Shown here: positions 34,911 to 43,699 of the stretch, piece after piece
How positions within the stretch are numbered: position 1 is the first letter of the stretch
Layout: every line of letters starts with the position of its first letter
Assembly (NCBI RefSeq): GCF_001027745.1
Contig: NZ_LECU01000001.1
Location: forward strand, 248,001-312,000
Direction: 5' to 3'
Origin: Pedobacter sp. BMA
GTDB taxonomy: Bacteria > Bacteroidota > Bacteroidia > Sphingobacteriales > Sphingobacteriaceae
DNA: 64,000 nt
Program-made: the position numbers and the translations under genes
The notes under the pieces: generated by a model
What the model saw: only the letters and a program-made list of their open reading frames with translations
Told to the model about the DNA's origin: nothing
Databases searched by the model: none

Positions 34911-34918
34911 TATTTTTG
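34911..34918 (+). promoter_or_regulatory. TATTTTTG box eight bases before the S4-protein start
   Basis: Exact TAnnTTTG match with ATG at 34927, so the mRNA leader would be absent or a few bases long. Confidence 0.5.
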
Positions 34919-34926
34919 CAGCAATA

Positions 34927-35133
34927 ATGATACAATTCAAATTAGAGGGCGAATTTATTCCATTAATTCAACTGTTAAAGGCAACCGGCTTGGTTGGCAC
35001 AGGTGGCGATGCCCAGGCTGCAGTAATGGATGGCGCAGTAAAATGCAATGGCGAAGTAGAGTTTCGTAAACGCTACAAAGTCAGGGTTGGCGACATCATC
35101 ACCTTTGAACAAGATAAAATCGAAGTAATATAA
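34927..35133 (+). CDS. S4-domain RNA-binding protein (YbcJ-like)
   Basis: 68 residues forming a single S4 fold: FIPLIQLLKATGLVGTGGDAQAAVMDGAVKCNGEVEFRKRYKVRVGDII, with the basic alpha-L residues and the final VRVGDIITF typical of YbcJ/RluB-type S4 modules. It probably binds structured RNA, likely ribosomal. Its stop codon shares one base with the aroB start (TAATG), so the two are translationally coupled. Confidence 0.9.
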   Translation: MIQFKLEGEFIPLIQLLKATGLVGTGGDAQAAVMDGAVKCNGEVEFRKRYKVRVGDIITFEQDKIEVI

Positions 35134-36191
35134 TGCAAACCTTAACGAGCGCAGGCCATTCGCTTTATTTCGAAAGCAATTTAGATGCCTTAAAAACCCT
35201 GTTAAACAGCAACAAATACAGTAAAGTATTTCTCCTTGCTGATGAACACACCAGCGAAATCTGCTTACCTGTATTTCAATCGCTGATGGATGATTTCGCA
35301 GATTTCGATTTGATTGAAACCTCGGCAGGAGAAGAAAACAAAAATATTGACTTCTGTATTGGCATCTGGAAAACACTTCTCGATTTTGAAGCCGATCGTA
35401 AAAGCCTGATGATTAACCTTGGTGGTGGTGTAATTACTGATATGGGTGGATTTATTGCCTCAACTTATAAGCGTGGAATTGACTTTATTAACGTACCAAC
35501 TACTTTACTTTCGCAGGTAGATGCATCAGTTGGTGGCAAAACGGGTATTGATATCGATAATGTGAAAAACATGGTGGGTACGTTTACCCTACCTCAAATG
35601 GTGTTTATCGAAACTGAATTCCTGAAAACATTGCCGGAACGCGAACTTTTATCTGGTTTTGCTGAAATGATTAAGCATGGTTTAATTTACGATAAGCCTT
35701 ATTACGAAAAGTTAAAAACAACCAGTTACCTGACTCCGTCGGCTGAAGACATTTACCGTTCAGTAGAAATTAAAAATGAAGTGGTCACCATTGATCCGCA
35801 TGAAAAAAATCTGCGTAAGATTTTAAATTTTGGTCATACCATCGGACATGCAGTTGAAGGCTATTCACTAGCAAACGATGAAAGTCCTTTAACTCACGGA
35901 GAGGCTATTGCCATAGGATTTATTTGCGAAGCAGCGTTGTCCATCAAAAACAGCACACTTACAAAAGAAGAATTAAAGGATATCAGCGATTATATTCTAT
36001 CGCTGTATCCAAAATATCATATTGAAAAGGAAAGCTTTGAATCCCTGCTTGAATTAATGAAAAGCGATAAAAAGAATGAAGATGGAAACATCTTATTTTC
36101 CCTTTTAGAAACAACAGGTAAATGCACGTTCAACTGTCGTGTAGGTACTGCAGACATTTTAAGCAGTTTGGATTATTATAACAGTTTATAG
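35133..36191 (+). CDS. aroB: 3-dehydroquinate synthase
   Basis: A 352-residue NAD-dependent enzyme making 3-dehydroquinate from DAHP, second step of the shikimate pathway. Typical motifs: GEENKNI (near 67), GGGVITDMGGFIASTYKRGIDFINVPTTLLSQVDASVGGKTGI (97-139), the Zn-binding segment ELLSGFAEMIKHGLI and LNFGHTIGHAVE with HGEAIAIGF. Length is normal. It begins within the last base of the S4 gene. Cytoplasmic. Confidence 0.96.
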   Translation: MQTLTSAGHSLYFESNLDALKTLLNSNKYSKVFLLADEHTSEICLPVFQSLMDDFADFDLIETSAGEENKNIDFCIGIWKTLLDFEADRKSLMINLGGGVITDMGGFIASTYKRGIDFINVPTTLLSQVDASVGGKTGIDIDNVKNMVGTFTLPQMVFIETEFLKTLPERELLSGFAEMIKHGLIYDKPYYEKLKTTSYLTPSAEDIYRSVEIKNEVVTIDPHEKNLRKILNFGHTIGHAVEGYSLANDESPLTHGEAIAIGFICEAALSIKNSTLTKEELKDISDYILSLYPKYHIEKESFESLLELMKSDKKNEDGNILFSLLETTGKCTFNCRVGTADILSSLDYYNSL

Positions 36192-36262
36192 GTAAAAACC
36201 AGCTTGCTTTTATCCCTGAAAGTCATGATGGTATGCCCCTTAAACCATTAAATTATATATAG

Positions 36263-37216
36263 ATGAAATTTACTGGAAGTGATATCTCTGTAGTAGGATT
36301 ATTTGGCTTTGTAATCGTTTTAACCCTGGTTGAAATGTATTTCAGCTACCTGCACGACAGGAAGCTTTACACCAAACGCGATACCTGGACAAACATTTAT
36401 TTAATGACGGCGGCCATTGGAATCAATCTGGCAACCAAAACCGGCACTTTCTTTTTATTAAGCTACTGCTACCAGTTCCGGTTATTTCAGATCCAGAATA
36501 TCTGGATTTACTGGCTGGTATTGATATTGGCGCAGGACTTTTTATACTGGTTTTTACATACCGTTGGACATTATGTGCGTTTCTTTTGGGCAGCACATGT
36601 TACGCACCACTCATCAGAGCACTTTAACCTAACTACGGGTTTCCGTTCTACCGTGTTTGAGCCACTATACCGTGTATTCTTCTACCTGCCACTAGCATTT
36701 ATGGGTTTCACAGCAGTTGATATTCTTTTCGCCTATCTGGTTACGCAGATTTACGGCAACCTGGTGCACACACAGTACAATATCAAATTTCCAAAATGGT
36801 ACGAGTATATATTCGTCACACCATCACACCACCGCGTTCACCATGCCAGCAATATTCGGTACCTGGATAAAAACATGGGAATGGTGCTGATTTTGTGGGA
36901 CAGGTGGTTTGGAACCTTTCAGGCCGAGTTACCCGAAGATGAGGTGAAATATGGCTTAACCACCCAACCAAAAGATACCGGACCGATGAATATCATTTTC
37001 CACGAATTTATTGCCCTAGGTGCAGATGTGAAGAAAGCACCAAGATTTATTGATAAGGTAAAATACATCTTCAACCCTCCGGGCTGGAGCCATGATGGCA
37101 GCACTAAAATTGCCAAAGTGATGCAGCAGGAATTGCGGGAAGCTGAAGCGCTTGAGAAAGAAAATAAGATAACCAATATTTATGAGCAGAAAAGAGAATT
37201 AAGCTCTACGGGATAA
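36263..37216 (+). CDS. Fatty-acid hydroxylase/sterol desaturase-family membrane protein
   Basis: A 317-residue di-iron membrane enzyme. About four hydrophobic segments lie between residues 8 and 170. The eight-histidine signature is clear: HTVGH (93-97), HVTHHSSEHFN (112-122) and, after the helices, HTQYN and PSHHRVHHASN (188-198). Members hydroxylate or desaturate fatty acids, sterols or carotenoids. The product here is unknown, possibly a lipid or sphingolipid hydroxyl group, since Sphingobacteriaceae make such lipids. A terminator follows. Confidence 0.9.
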   Translation: MKFTGSDISVVGLFGFVIVLTLVEMYFSYLHDRKLYTKRDTWTNIYLMTAAIGINLATKTGTFFLLSYCYQFRLFQIQNIWIYWLVLILAQDFLYWFLHTVGHYVRFFWAAHVTHHSSEHFNLTTGFRSTVFEPLYRVFFYLPLAFMGFTAVDILFAYLVTQIYGNLVHTQYNIKFPKWYEYIFVTPSHHRVHHASNIRYLDKNMGMVLILWDRWFGTFQAELPEDEVKYGLTTQPKDTGPMNIIFHEFIALGADVKKAPRFIDKVKYIFNPPGWSHDGSTKIAKVMQQELREAEALEKENKITNIYEQKRELSSTG

Positions 37217-37222
37217 CACATT

Positions 37223-37249
37223 AAGGTCTGCATCTGCAGGCCTTTTTTT
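37223..37249 (+). terminator. Intrinsic terminator of the hydroxylase gene
   Basis: AAGGTCTGC and GCAGGCCTT (one G-U pair) around ATCT, followed by seven T, starting seven bases after the stop codon. Confidence 0.88.
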
Positions 37250-37356
37250 ATACATCATTTTTTAAACCCCCAATCCGGTTTTAAATTCCCAACCTGCTTA
37301 TTAATGTCCACGGCATCCTTTAAGCTATAAAATACAATACAAAAACATTTACTTTG

Positions 37357-37381
37357 TTACGAATTTTTCGTAGATTTACGA
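37357..37381 (+). promoter_or_regulatory. BlaI-type operator of the GLPGLI-TonB receptor operon
   Basis: Three half-sites TTACGA (37357), TCGTA (37368) and TACGA (37377) with spacers of five and four bases; the last two form a palindrome around GATT. The same array occurs at the BlaI gene promoter (42935-42959) with 21 of 25 bases identical. It lies 30 bases before the GLPGLI start. Repression by the window's BlaI-like protein is inferred. Confidence 0.7.
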
Positions 37382-37411
37382 TAAATAAATAGTAATCAAA
37401 AATTAAATCTT

Positions 37412-38371
37412 ATGAAACGTATTCTAATGACTACTGCTGGGCTGTTTAGCTTTCTGGCTTCGTTTGCTCAAAATCCTGATCAGGCACTCGCTCGGGTGAG
37501 GTATACCTTCACACACATTCAGGACACTTCGCAGCGTGACAAACCCCATATTGAGAATATGTTGCTGGTGACTGGAAAAAACGCTTCAGTGTACACCAGC
37601 TACGACAAGCTTAATCAGGCTATAAAAGCGAAGGCACAGATCATGGAGCAACTCAAAAACCAGGCCGGCAGCTCCAATATGAAAATAGAAATCAAGAACG
37701 AAATGAAATCGCCAATAACGGCTGCCGACCTGTTCTTCTTCGCGAGCGAACATAAAATGTTCAGTAAGGAAAAACTGCTTAGCAATTACCTGATTGAGGA
37801 ACCCGCAGCAGTAATAGACTGGAAGATATCAAGGGATACCATGAGCATATCTGGCATCCCCTGCCAGAAAGCAAATGCAAATTTTAAAGGGAGAAAATGG
37901 ATAGCCTGGTTTGCTACAGAAATACCTTTTCAAAGCGGCCCCTGGAAACTAAATGGGCTACCTGGCTTAATCATCAATGCTTATGACGACAAGAATGAAG
38001 TAAAATTCGAATTTGCAGGCCTGGAAAATGTTAAAGCCAGCGATGCCCAGCTTGCAGATGATGGAGATCAAAAGTTTACCACGGCAAACGGCGCTGCAGG
38101 CACCATTAAGATTGCAGGAATTGAAACCAGTACGACCTATCTAAGTAATGAGATTAAACTTCCGGCAGATGCCATAAAAACCACCAAAAAAGAGCTTGAT
38201 AAATTAAAGGCCGCACGTGATCAGGACCCTCAGGGCTTCATGCAGGCACAAATGGCAGCAAACGGAATTCAGGGAACATTTAAATCCAATTCAGCTTCCG
38301 GTCCGTTGAGAAGGAGTTCCTCAGCTACAAAAGAAATCAATAACCCGATCGAATTATCAGATAAAAAATGA
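37412..38371 (+). CDS. GLPGLI-family exported protein
   Basis: A 319-residue secreted protein: signal peptide 1-19 (ending SFAQ), an early ARVRYTFTHIQDTSQRDKPHIENMLLV and the name-giving LNGLPGLIINAYD (about 187-199), after KANANFKGRKWIAWFATEIPFQSGPW. GLPGLI proteins are known only from Bacteroidota and lack a defined activity; they often sit beside TonB-dependent receptors. Its stop codon overlaps the start of the receptor gene (ATGA), so the two form an operon, probably repressed at the operator upstream. Confidence 0.93.
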   Translation: MKRILMTTAGLFSFLASFAQNPDQALARVRYTFTHIQDTSQRDKPHIENMLLVTGKNASVYTSYDKLNQAIKAKAQIMEQLKNQAGSSNMKIEIKNEMKSPITAADLFFFASEHKMFSKEKLLSNYLIEEPAAVIDWKISRDTMSISGIPCQKANANFKGRKWIAWFATEIPFQSGPWKLNGLPGLIINAYDDKNEVKFEFAGLENVKASDAQLADDGDQKFTTANGAAGTIKIAGIETSTTYLSNEIKLPADAIKTTKKELDKLKAARDQDPQGFMQAQMAANGIQGTFKSNSASGPLRRSSSATKEINNPIELSDKK

Positions 38372-41028
38372 CTAGGCTCCTCTCAGCAATAGGATTATTC
38401 ATGATCGGGTTTTCCACTGTGTTTGCCCAGAAACCGATCAGGGGAACAGTTAAAGACCATAAGGGTATCAGCATAGAATCAGTAAATGTTAACCTCAAAG
38501 ATATTGAAGGGAATATCATCGCTTTCACGCGGACTAACAAAAACGGTGAGTTCGGTCTGCCCTTCAAAAACGAACAACTTAAGGGTTACAAAATTGAAGT
38601 CTCAAGTATCGGATATCAGAAACAATCGGTAGCGGTTACCCAGTTAGACAAAGCATATGATTTCACTTTATCGGGAAGCGAAACCATCCTGGAAACCGTC
38701 ACTGTAAGAAATAGCCCTTTGCTTAAAGTAAATGGTGATACGCTAAACTACCGAACTTCAGATTTTGCGGATCAACAGGACAGGAGCATCGGCGACGTTA
38801 TCAAGAAGATGCCGGGGGTAGAAATAAGTGAAAATGGTAAAATCAGCTATAATGGCAAGCCTATTTCCAACCTATATGTCGATGGGGATAACCTGCTCGA
38901 TGATAAATATAACATTGCTACGAAAAGTGTTCCGCATGGGGCTGTAGAGAAAGTACAGGTGATACAGAATGATCAGCCGGTCAAAATGCTGAGAAAAAAT
39001 AACATGAGTGATGATGTTGCACTCAACCTCGTTATTAAAGACGATGCCAAGATGAAGGTGATGGGTGATGCCACTGCAGGAGTTGGTACGCCCGACCGCT
39101 TCGATGAAAATCTGACGGCCATGCTTTTTAACAAAAAACTCAAATTCATCAACAATGTGAAGGCAAATAACACGGGCAACGATCCGGGTATCGACTTAAC
39201 TTCGCATAATATGGAAGACTATACGAGGCGGCTCGACAATAGCAAGCCTGCTAAACTGTTATCGACCGGGGCAGCTGGCGTACCCTCACTTCCCCAAAGC
39301 AGGTATTTGGTTAATACGGCAGCACTGTTAAACCTGAACAACCTTTATAAGTTCAATCAGGATCTACAATTGAGGGCCAATATTTCTTATATATACGACA
39401 ACCGCCGCCAGCAATACAGCAAGTTTTCCCAAACTTATCTTGCCGGTCAAACCGTCAGCTATTCCGAGTTCCAGAATAATGAGATCAACCCGCAAAGGTT
39501 ACGGGCGCATTTCAATCTTAATAAAAATGCCGACGCCGATTATCTAAACAATAACCTGGTACTTGATTACAGTCCTTTCAAAACGGTTTCGGATTTCTCA
39601 ATCAACAATATAGCGGCCAGTCAAACCCTTCGGCAGCACGGCTTTGATCTATCAAATGAACTCAACTATAGAAAGAAGCTGAAATCTTCGCAAGTGATTA
39701 ATCTATACTCTTATTTAAACAGAAGCACGCAGTCTGAATCCCTTGATATTAGTCCAGGTTTAAATGCTGATATTTTAAATAGCGGAAACCCTTACCGGGG
39801 TTTAAAGCAGTACATAAAATTACCAACCTGGTATTTCAACAATTATGCCTCGCTGGCTTTTGTAAGTGGGGGCTTTACGCAAACGTATAAAACCGGCTTT
39901 AATATTCAACAGCAAAACCTGGATACTGAACTTTACCGTATTCAAAATAATCAAAGCATCATGCCTTCGGAAAATGCTATCAACAGTTTGGACTGGTTTA
40001 AGCAAAGGATTTATGCTGATGCCAGCTATGAATTTACAAATGAAAAAATAAAAGCCGGTGTGAGTGTACCTATGAGCTATAACCATATTGCTTATCGGGA
40101 TCAGGTAAACGGGCTTGATAATAAACTAAATAAAGTTTTTGTGAATCCATCTGTAAATGTGAAATACCAAACGGGAATTGAAAACTACATAACAGCAAAT
40201 TACTTTTATAAAAACGATCTCGGTAGCCTCGACGATATTTACCGGGGCACTGTGCTGAAGAATTACAGGTCGTTGTTTGCGAACAATGCGCCAATATCAG
40301 AAACCAAAACGCATAGTCTTGGAGGGGTTTTTAATTTCAGGAAAGCCATGCAGATGTTTTTCTTTAACGCCGGGGCGAATTATAGCGATACGGAGCTCAA
40401 CACCATCTCATCTTACACATTGACCAATAATATCCAGCAGCGTATTGTGCTCCCATTTAAAAATCACATCAAAAACTTGTCTTTCAATGCCAATTTGAGC
40501 AAGTACCTGTTTCTCCTGAAAACTACTGCAAACGCAGGGATTAGCATTTCAGAAAGCAGATATAACCAGTTGCAAAATGGTGAACGACTTCCGTTTCGGT
40601 CTAATACGGTAGCCTATAAAGCTGGTTTTGAAGCTAGATTAGCGGGTTTTATGAACTGGTCGTATAATGCCAGTTATTCAGTTACCCAAAACAGGGCAGA
40701 AATTCCAGACGCCATTACGACGAATTTCCAGCAATTGAGGCAACAGTCCTCTCTTGCTGTTACGCTAATGAGCAACGTGTACCTGAACCTTTCAGCGGAA
40801 CATCTTTTCACACATCAGTCGAGCCAAAGAAACCTGAACTATTTATTCGCCGATGTCAATGTGAAATACAGGTTTAGCAAACTAAAAACGGATCTGGAGT
40901 TTGGCCTGACTAATCTGGCTAACATCAAACAATACGATGCGATTTACCTTTCGGCAAACTCATTGACTACCGGAACATACCTGATTCCGGGGAGAGTAGC
41001 AATGCTTAAAGCGACGTTTAACTTTTAG
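38368..41028 (+). CDS. TonB-dependent receptor-like outer-membrane protein with CarboxypepD_reg-like domain
   Basis: An 886-residue protein: signal peptide 1-20, a CarboxypepD_reg-like beta-sandwich (about 22-105, GTVKDHKGISIESVNVNLKD) and a plug-like domain (about 115-230, IGDVIKKMPGVEISENGKISYNGKPISNLYVDGDNLL). The rest is a large barrel. It is of the type without a TonB-box signature I can point to and without an STN domain. Translationally coupled to the GLPGLI gene. A peptide or metal cargo is possible; unknown. It converges on the M56/BlaI operon. Confidence 0.9.
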   Translation: MTRLLSAIGLFMIGFSTVFAQKPIRGTVKDHKGISIESVNVNLKDIEGNIIAFTRTNKNGEFGLPFKNEQLKGYKIEVSSIGYQKQSVAVTQLDKAYDFTLSGSETILETVTVRNSPLLKVNGDTLNYRTSDFADQQDRSIGDVIKKMPGVEISENGKISYNGKPISNLYVDGDNLLDDKYNIATKSVPHGAVEKVQVIQNDQPVKMLRKNNMSDDVALNLVIKDDAKMKVMGDATAGVGTPDRFDENLTAMLFNKKLKFINNVKANNTGNDPGIDLTSHNMEDYTRRLDNSKPAKLLSTGAAGVPSLPQSRYLVNTAALLNLNNLYKFNQDLQLRANISYIYDNRRQQYSKFSQTYLAGQTVSYSEFQNNEINPQRLRAHFNLNKNADADYLNNNLVLDYSPFKTVSDFSINNIAASQTLRQHGFDLSNELNYRKKLKSSQVINLYSYLNRSTQSESLDISPGLNADILNSGNPYRGLKQYIKLPTWYFNNYASLAFVSGGFTQTYKTGFNIQQQNLDTELYRIQNNQSIMPSENAINSLDWFKQRIYADASYEFTNEKIKAGVSVPMSYNHIAYRDQVNGLDNKLNKVFVNPSVNVKYQTGIENYITANYFYKNDLGSLDDIYRGTVLKNYRSLFANNAPISETKTHSLGGVFNFRKAMQMFFFNAGANYSDTELNTISSYTLTNNIQQRIVLPFKNHIKNLSFNANLSKYLFLLKTTANAGISISESRYNQLQNGERLPFRSNTVAYKAGFEARLAGFMNWSYNASYSVTQNRAEIPDAITTNFQQLRQQSSLAVTLMSNVYLNLSAEHLFTHQSSQRNLNYLFADVNVKYRFSKLKTDLEFGLTNLANIKQYDAIYLSANSLTTGTYLIPGRVAMLKATFNF

Positions 41029-41097
41029 GCGGAATACATTGATCCTTCCCAATTACGCATTATAGCCGTTGTTGGGAAGCTGTTTGATCCTTGCTGA

Positions 41098-42564
41098 TTA
41101 TGGTTTGGTATTGATGTAAATTGAACTGGTATTATTCTTTAACAACTGAATATCAGCAATCTGATTCACATCGATACCTTTCACATCCTCCTTTTCAACC
41201 TTTTTTCCATTGATATAGAAATCCATCTCAGCAGGTGAACCAGATTTGACTAACTTGCTTGTCCCACGATCACTTGTTTTACTGATCGTTTTGATAAAGA
41301 TCATTTTCCTGACCGGTTTAGTTGCTTTATCTCCTTGCGCTCCACCTGGCTTATCGCTTACAGCCATTGTCATCACCGTGGGATCCAGCTTCAAGGTATC
41401 TTTAAAGGCAAACTGGTGTACGCTTACATTCGATACAGAATTCATCTTAAATTTAATGGCTTTTCCTGTCAGCTTTTGCATTTCATTCGCCATGGACTGC
41501 CGACTGCTATCAACCGTATCGAAGCTGGTATTGAAGACAAAACTGAACTTCTGTACAGAATCAATAGGTTGTTTATGATGTGGTGAAGCATTTTTACGGA
41601 TTTGTTTCTTTATACGGGCCGGCTGTTTAATAACAACCGTTTTTTCCACTTCAGGCAAAACTTGTTTCACCATCCGGCTAATCGGGAGAATGGTTTTATC
41701 CACATCTTTCTTATCAACGGTGAAAGCTAGAGTTATGGAAAGCAACAGGGTCAGCGCGAGGAAGTAACGCGTTAGGTTTATATTCGATGAACGTTTTAAG
41801 TTCATCATTACAATTCGTTTCCTGAGATCTGAAAGGTTGAAGTTATTAACTATTGCTACCGAATGTTGCAATGCACCTACACCTAATAAACTGTACTGAT
41901 AGGCTTTTTTATCGATTCCTTTTTTAATGATTTCCGCATCGGTAATAAATTCAATATTCTCCCGGACAGCCTTTTTCATTAACCACACCCCTGGGTTAAA
42001 CCAGTAAAATACCACACTTATTTCAGAAAGGATAATGTCAATGGTATGCCACTCCTTTACATGCACTTTTTCGTGAGCCAGGATATGATTCAGCTCGTCT
42101 GCAGCATGTAAATCAGGATTGATATAAATCGTTTGCCAGAAAGAAAAAGGACTCAGCTCCTCTTTCAAAACACGTACCTTGCTATTTTCTACAATAGCTG
42201 GCCTGGACTTCCGGTGAACCCTGTAAAGAGAAAGAAACTGAATGGCTAGCCTGATGCCCATAAACACCACGCCTGAGTAAAAAATTAGACTGATTAGCTG
42301 CCACATTAATGATACCGGAGTAATGTGAACAAGTCCGCTGACGTTTTGGTTTAATCCCGGTACAAACTCAGGGATTCCTTTTTGCCCGTTCAATAGCGCC
42401 GTGAGGTTAATAAAGGGATAGCAGGTAGAAAACAGGATACCGAATAGGAGGAATGCCCGGTTAAGGACATAGAAGGTTAGTTTTCTTAATACGAGGTAGT
42501 AGGCAGTTGCAAAAAGTACCAGCACCAGGTTAATCTTAAGCAGAATGATAAATAAATGTGGCAT
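41098..42564 (-). CDS. M56-family (BlaR1-like) membrane sensor protease with plug-like tail
   Basis: A 488-residue membrane metalloprotease. Helices lie near 3-28, 37-57, 86-113 and about 275-292. The zinc site HEKVH (164-168) is in LNHILAHEKVHVKEWH, with NIEFITDAE downstream supplying the third-ligand region. BlaR1/MecR1 relatives sense a signal and cut their BlaI repressor. No penicillin-binding domain follows; instead the last 45 residues (DFYINGKKVEKEDVKGIDV and IADIQLLKNN) mimic a TonB-receptor plug segment. It is five bases after the BlaI gene and converges on the receptor operon it may control. Confidence 0.9.
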   Translation of the reverse strand: MPHLFIILLKINLVLVLFATAYYLVLRKLTFYVLNRAFLLFGILFSTCYPFINLTALLNGQKGIPEFVPGLNQNVSGLVHITPVSLMWQLISLIFYSGVVFMGIRLAIQFLSLYRVHRKSRPAIVENSKVRVLKEELSPFSFWQTIYINPDLHAADELNHILAHEKVHVKEWHTIDIILSEISVVFYWFNPGVWLMKKAVRENIEFITDAEIIKKGIDKKAYQYSLLGVGALQHSVAIVNNFNLSDLRKRIVMMNLKRSSNINLTRYFLALTLLLSITLAFTVDKKDVDKTILPISRMVKQVLPEVEKTVVIKQPARIKKQIRKNASPHHKQPIDSVQKFSFVFNTSFDTVDSSRQSMANEMQKLTGKAIKFKMNSVSNVSVHQFAFKDTLKLDPTVMTMAVSDKPGGAQGDKATKPVRKMIFIKTISKTSDRGTSKLVKSGSPAEMDFYINGKKVEKEDVKGIDVNQIADIQLLKNNTSSIYINTKP

Positions 42565-42569
42565 AACAC

Positions 42570-42932
42570 TTACTTTTCAGGATTCTCAATCAGGTTGATG
42601 ATCTCTTTTAGCTCTTCGGCACTAATCTTTTTATCTTTCGCAAAAAATGCTACGAGGTCTTTATAGGAGCTTTTGAAATAGTTATCTACAAAACCACTCA
42701 TAAAGCGTTTCTTGTAATCGGCCTCTTTTACCTTAGCGCCGTACCGGTTTGCATTGGCAAAACGCTCACTAACCAGATAACCTTTACGTTCAAGATTTTT
42801 AACAGTAGAGGCAAGCGTAGTGTAGGGTGGCTTTGGCTCTGGCATAGCATCCATAAAATCTTTAATAAAACCTTTACCAATCTGCCAAACGGCCAGCATT
42901 GCTTCTTCTTCCTGTATTGTAAGTTTTTCCAT
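42570..42932 (-). CDS. BlaI/MecI-family winged-helix repressor
   Basis: About 120 residues from ATG 42932 (or 121 from the adjacent ATG 42935); the frame is open farther upstream to 42989, but that stretch contains the operator and would be a non-conserved extension. The winged helix is clear: MLAVWQIGKGFIKDFMDAMPEPKPPYTTLASTVKNLERKGYLVSERFANANRY. DYKKRFMSGFVDNYF and the C-terminal helices form the dimer region. It should repress its own operon and, from the shared operator, the GLPGLI-receptor operon until cleaved by the M56 partner. Confidence 0.93.
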   Translation of the reverse strand: MEKLTIQEEEAMLAVWQIGKGFIKDFMDAMPEPKPPYTTLASTVKNLERKGYLVSERFANANRYGAKVKEADYKKRFMSGFVDNYFKSSYKDLVAFFAKDKKISAEELKEIINLIENPEK

Positions 42933-42934
42933 CA

Positions 42935-42959
42935 TTACGAATATATCGTAAATATACGA
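42935..42959 (-). promoter_or_regulatory. BlaI-type operator of the BlaI-M56 operon
   Basis: On the plus strand TTACGA (42935), TCGTA (42946) and TACGA (42955) have the same N5 and N4 spacers as the site at 37357. On the gene's strand the central palindrome is TCGTA-TATT-TACGA. It abuts the start codon, so bound repressor would block transcription of blaI itself. Confidence 0.7.
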
Positions 42960-43056
42960 AAAAACCCTAAAAAAGAACGGCTCTAACATTTATTCTGAAG
43001 CCAGAAAAATGTTAAAGCCGGTATATCAAAGAGGAGAATCTAATTCCCGTTGAAGT

Positions 43057-43563
43057 CTATTTAAGAGGTGCTGAGCGCCTTTCTGCAAGGGTCAATGTTT
43101 CCTGAACCACCTTTCTCATCTCAACCGCAGCATCAAGCAATTTTGGGTTACCTTCGAAATCACCATAAATAACCACATGTTTCGATTTTTTCTTATAGTT
43201 GAACGTGATATCGTAACGAGGAACCATTTTAGATTTTTCACTCTTCTTACCAACAGTATCAGGAAAATTCCACAGCCCTATTTCATTGGCTTTTCTGTGC
43301 ATATACAAAATATCATCAGCCTTTAAAAAAACCTTTTTTCTGATGACTGAATCTTTGTTATTAACATACTGATATTCGCCCGTAGCAGAGTTATACGTAT
43401 TTTCCAAAGTATCTTTTAATCCATACCTAAATTGCATCGATACAAAATCGTCTTTACGAAAAGGTGCATTCTGAATGATGGGCTTGTAATAAATATAACA
43501 GTAAATAATCATCGGAACGATGATGGTAATGGCTAAGAATATTTTTTTTCCTCTACTTGACAC
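43057..43563 (-). CDS. Hypothetical membrane-anchored protein, 168 aa
   Basis: One N-terminal helix (about 8-26, IFLAITIIVPMIIYCYIYY) anchors a soluble basic domain rich in Lys and beta-strand patterns (DSVIRKKVFLKADDILYMHRKANEIGLWNFPD, then RYDITFNYKKKSKHVVIYGDFEGN). I recognise no family. It lies 65 bases beyond the BlaI operator region, alone on the minus strand. Confidence 0.6.
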   Translation of the reverse strand: MSSRGKKIFLAITIIVPMIIYCYIYYKPIIQNAPFRKDDFVSMQFRYGLKDTLENTYNSATGEYQYVNNKDSVIRKKVFLKADDILYMHRKANEIGLWNFPDTVGKKSEKSKMVPRYDITFNYKKKSKHVVIYGDFEGNPKLLDAAVEMRKVVQETLTLAERRSAPLK

Positions 43564-43699
43564 GGGTATTGTTTGTTGAATGAGTGAATGAGTAATTTAT
43601 TGAATAAGTGAATTAATGCTGCAAAGCTGATAAAATTATTTGAGCTTCGAAACATACTAAAATCATATATTTCTATAATTCACCTGCCTGGAAAGCAAA

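Noticed and set aside
42933..42989. Longer start for the BlaI gene
   Set aside because: The extra codons consist of the operator and promoter DNA; family members begin near MEKLTIQEEE.
43570..43625. Short degenerate repeats of GAATGAGTGAAT type
   Set aside because: Only two to three imperfect copies; too short and too irregular to call a repeat element.
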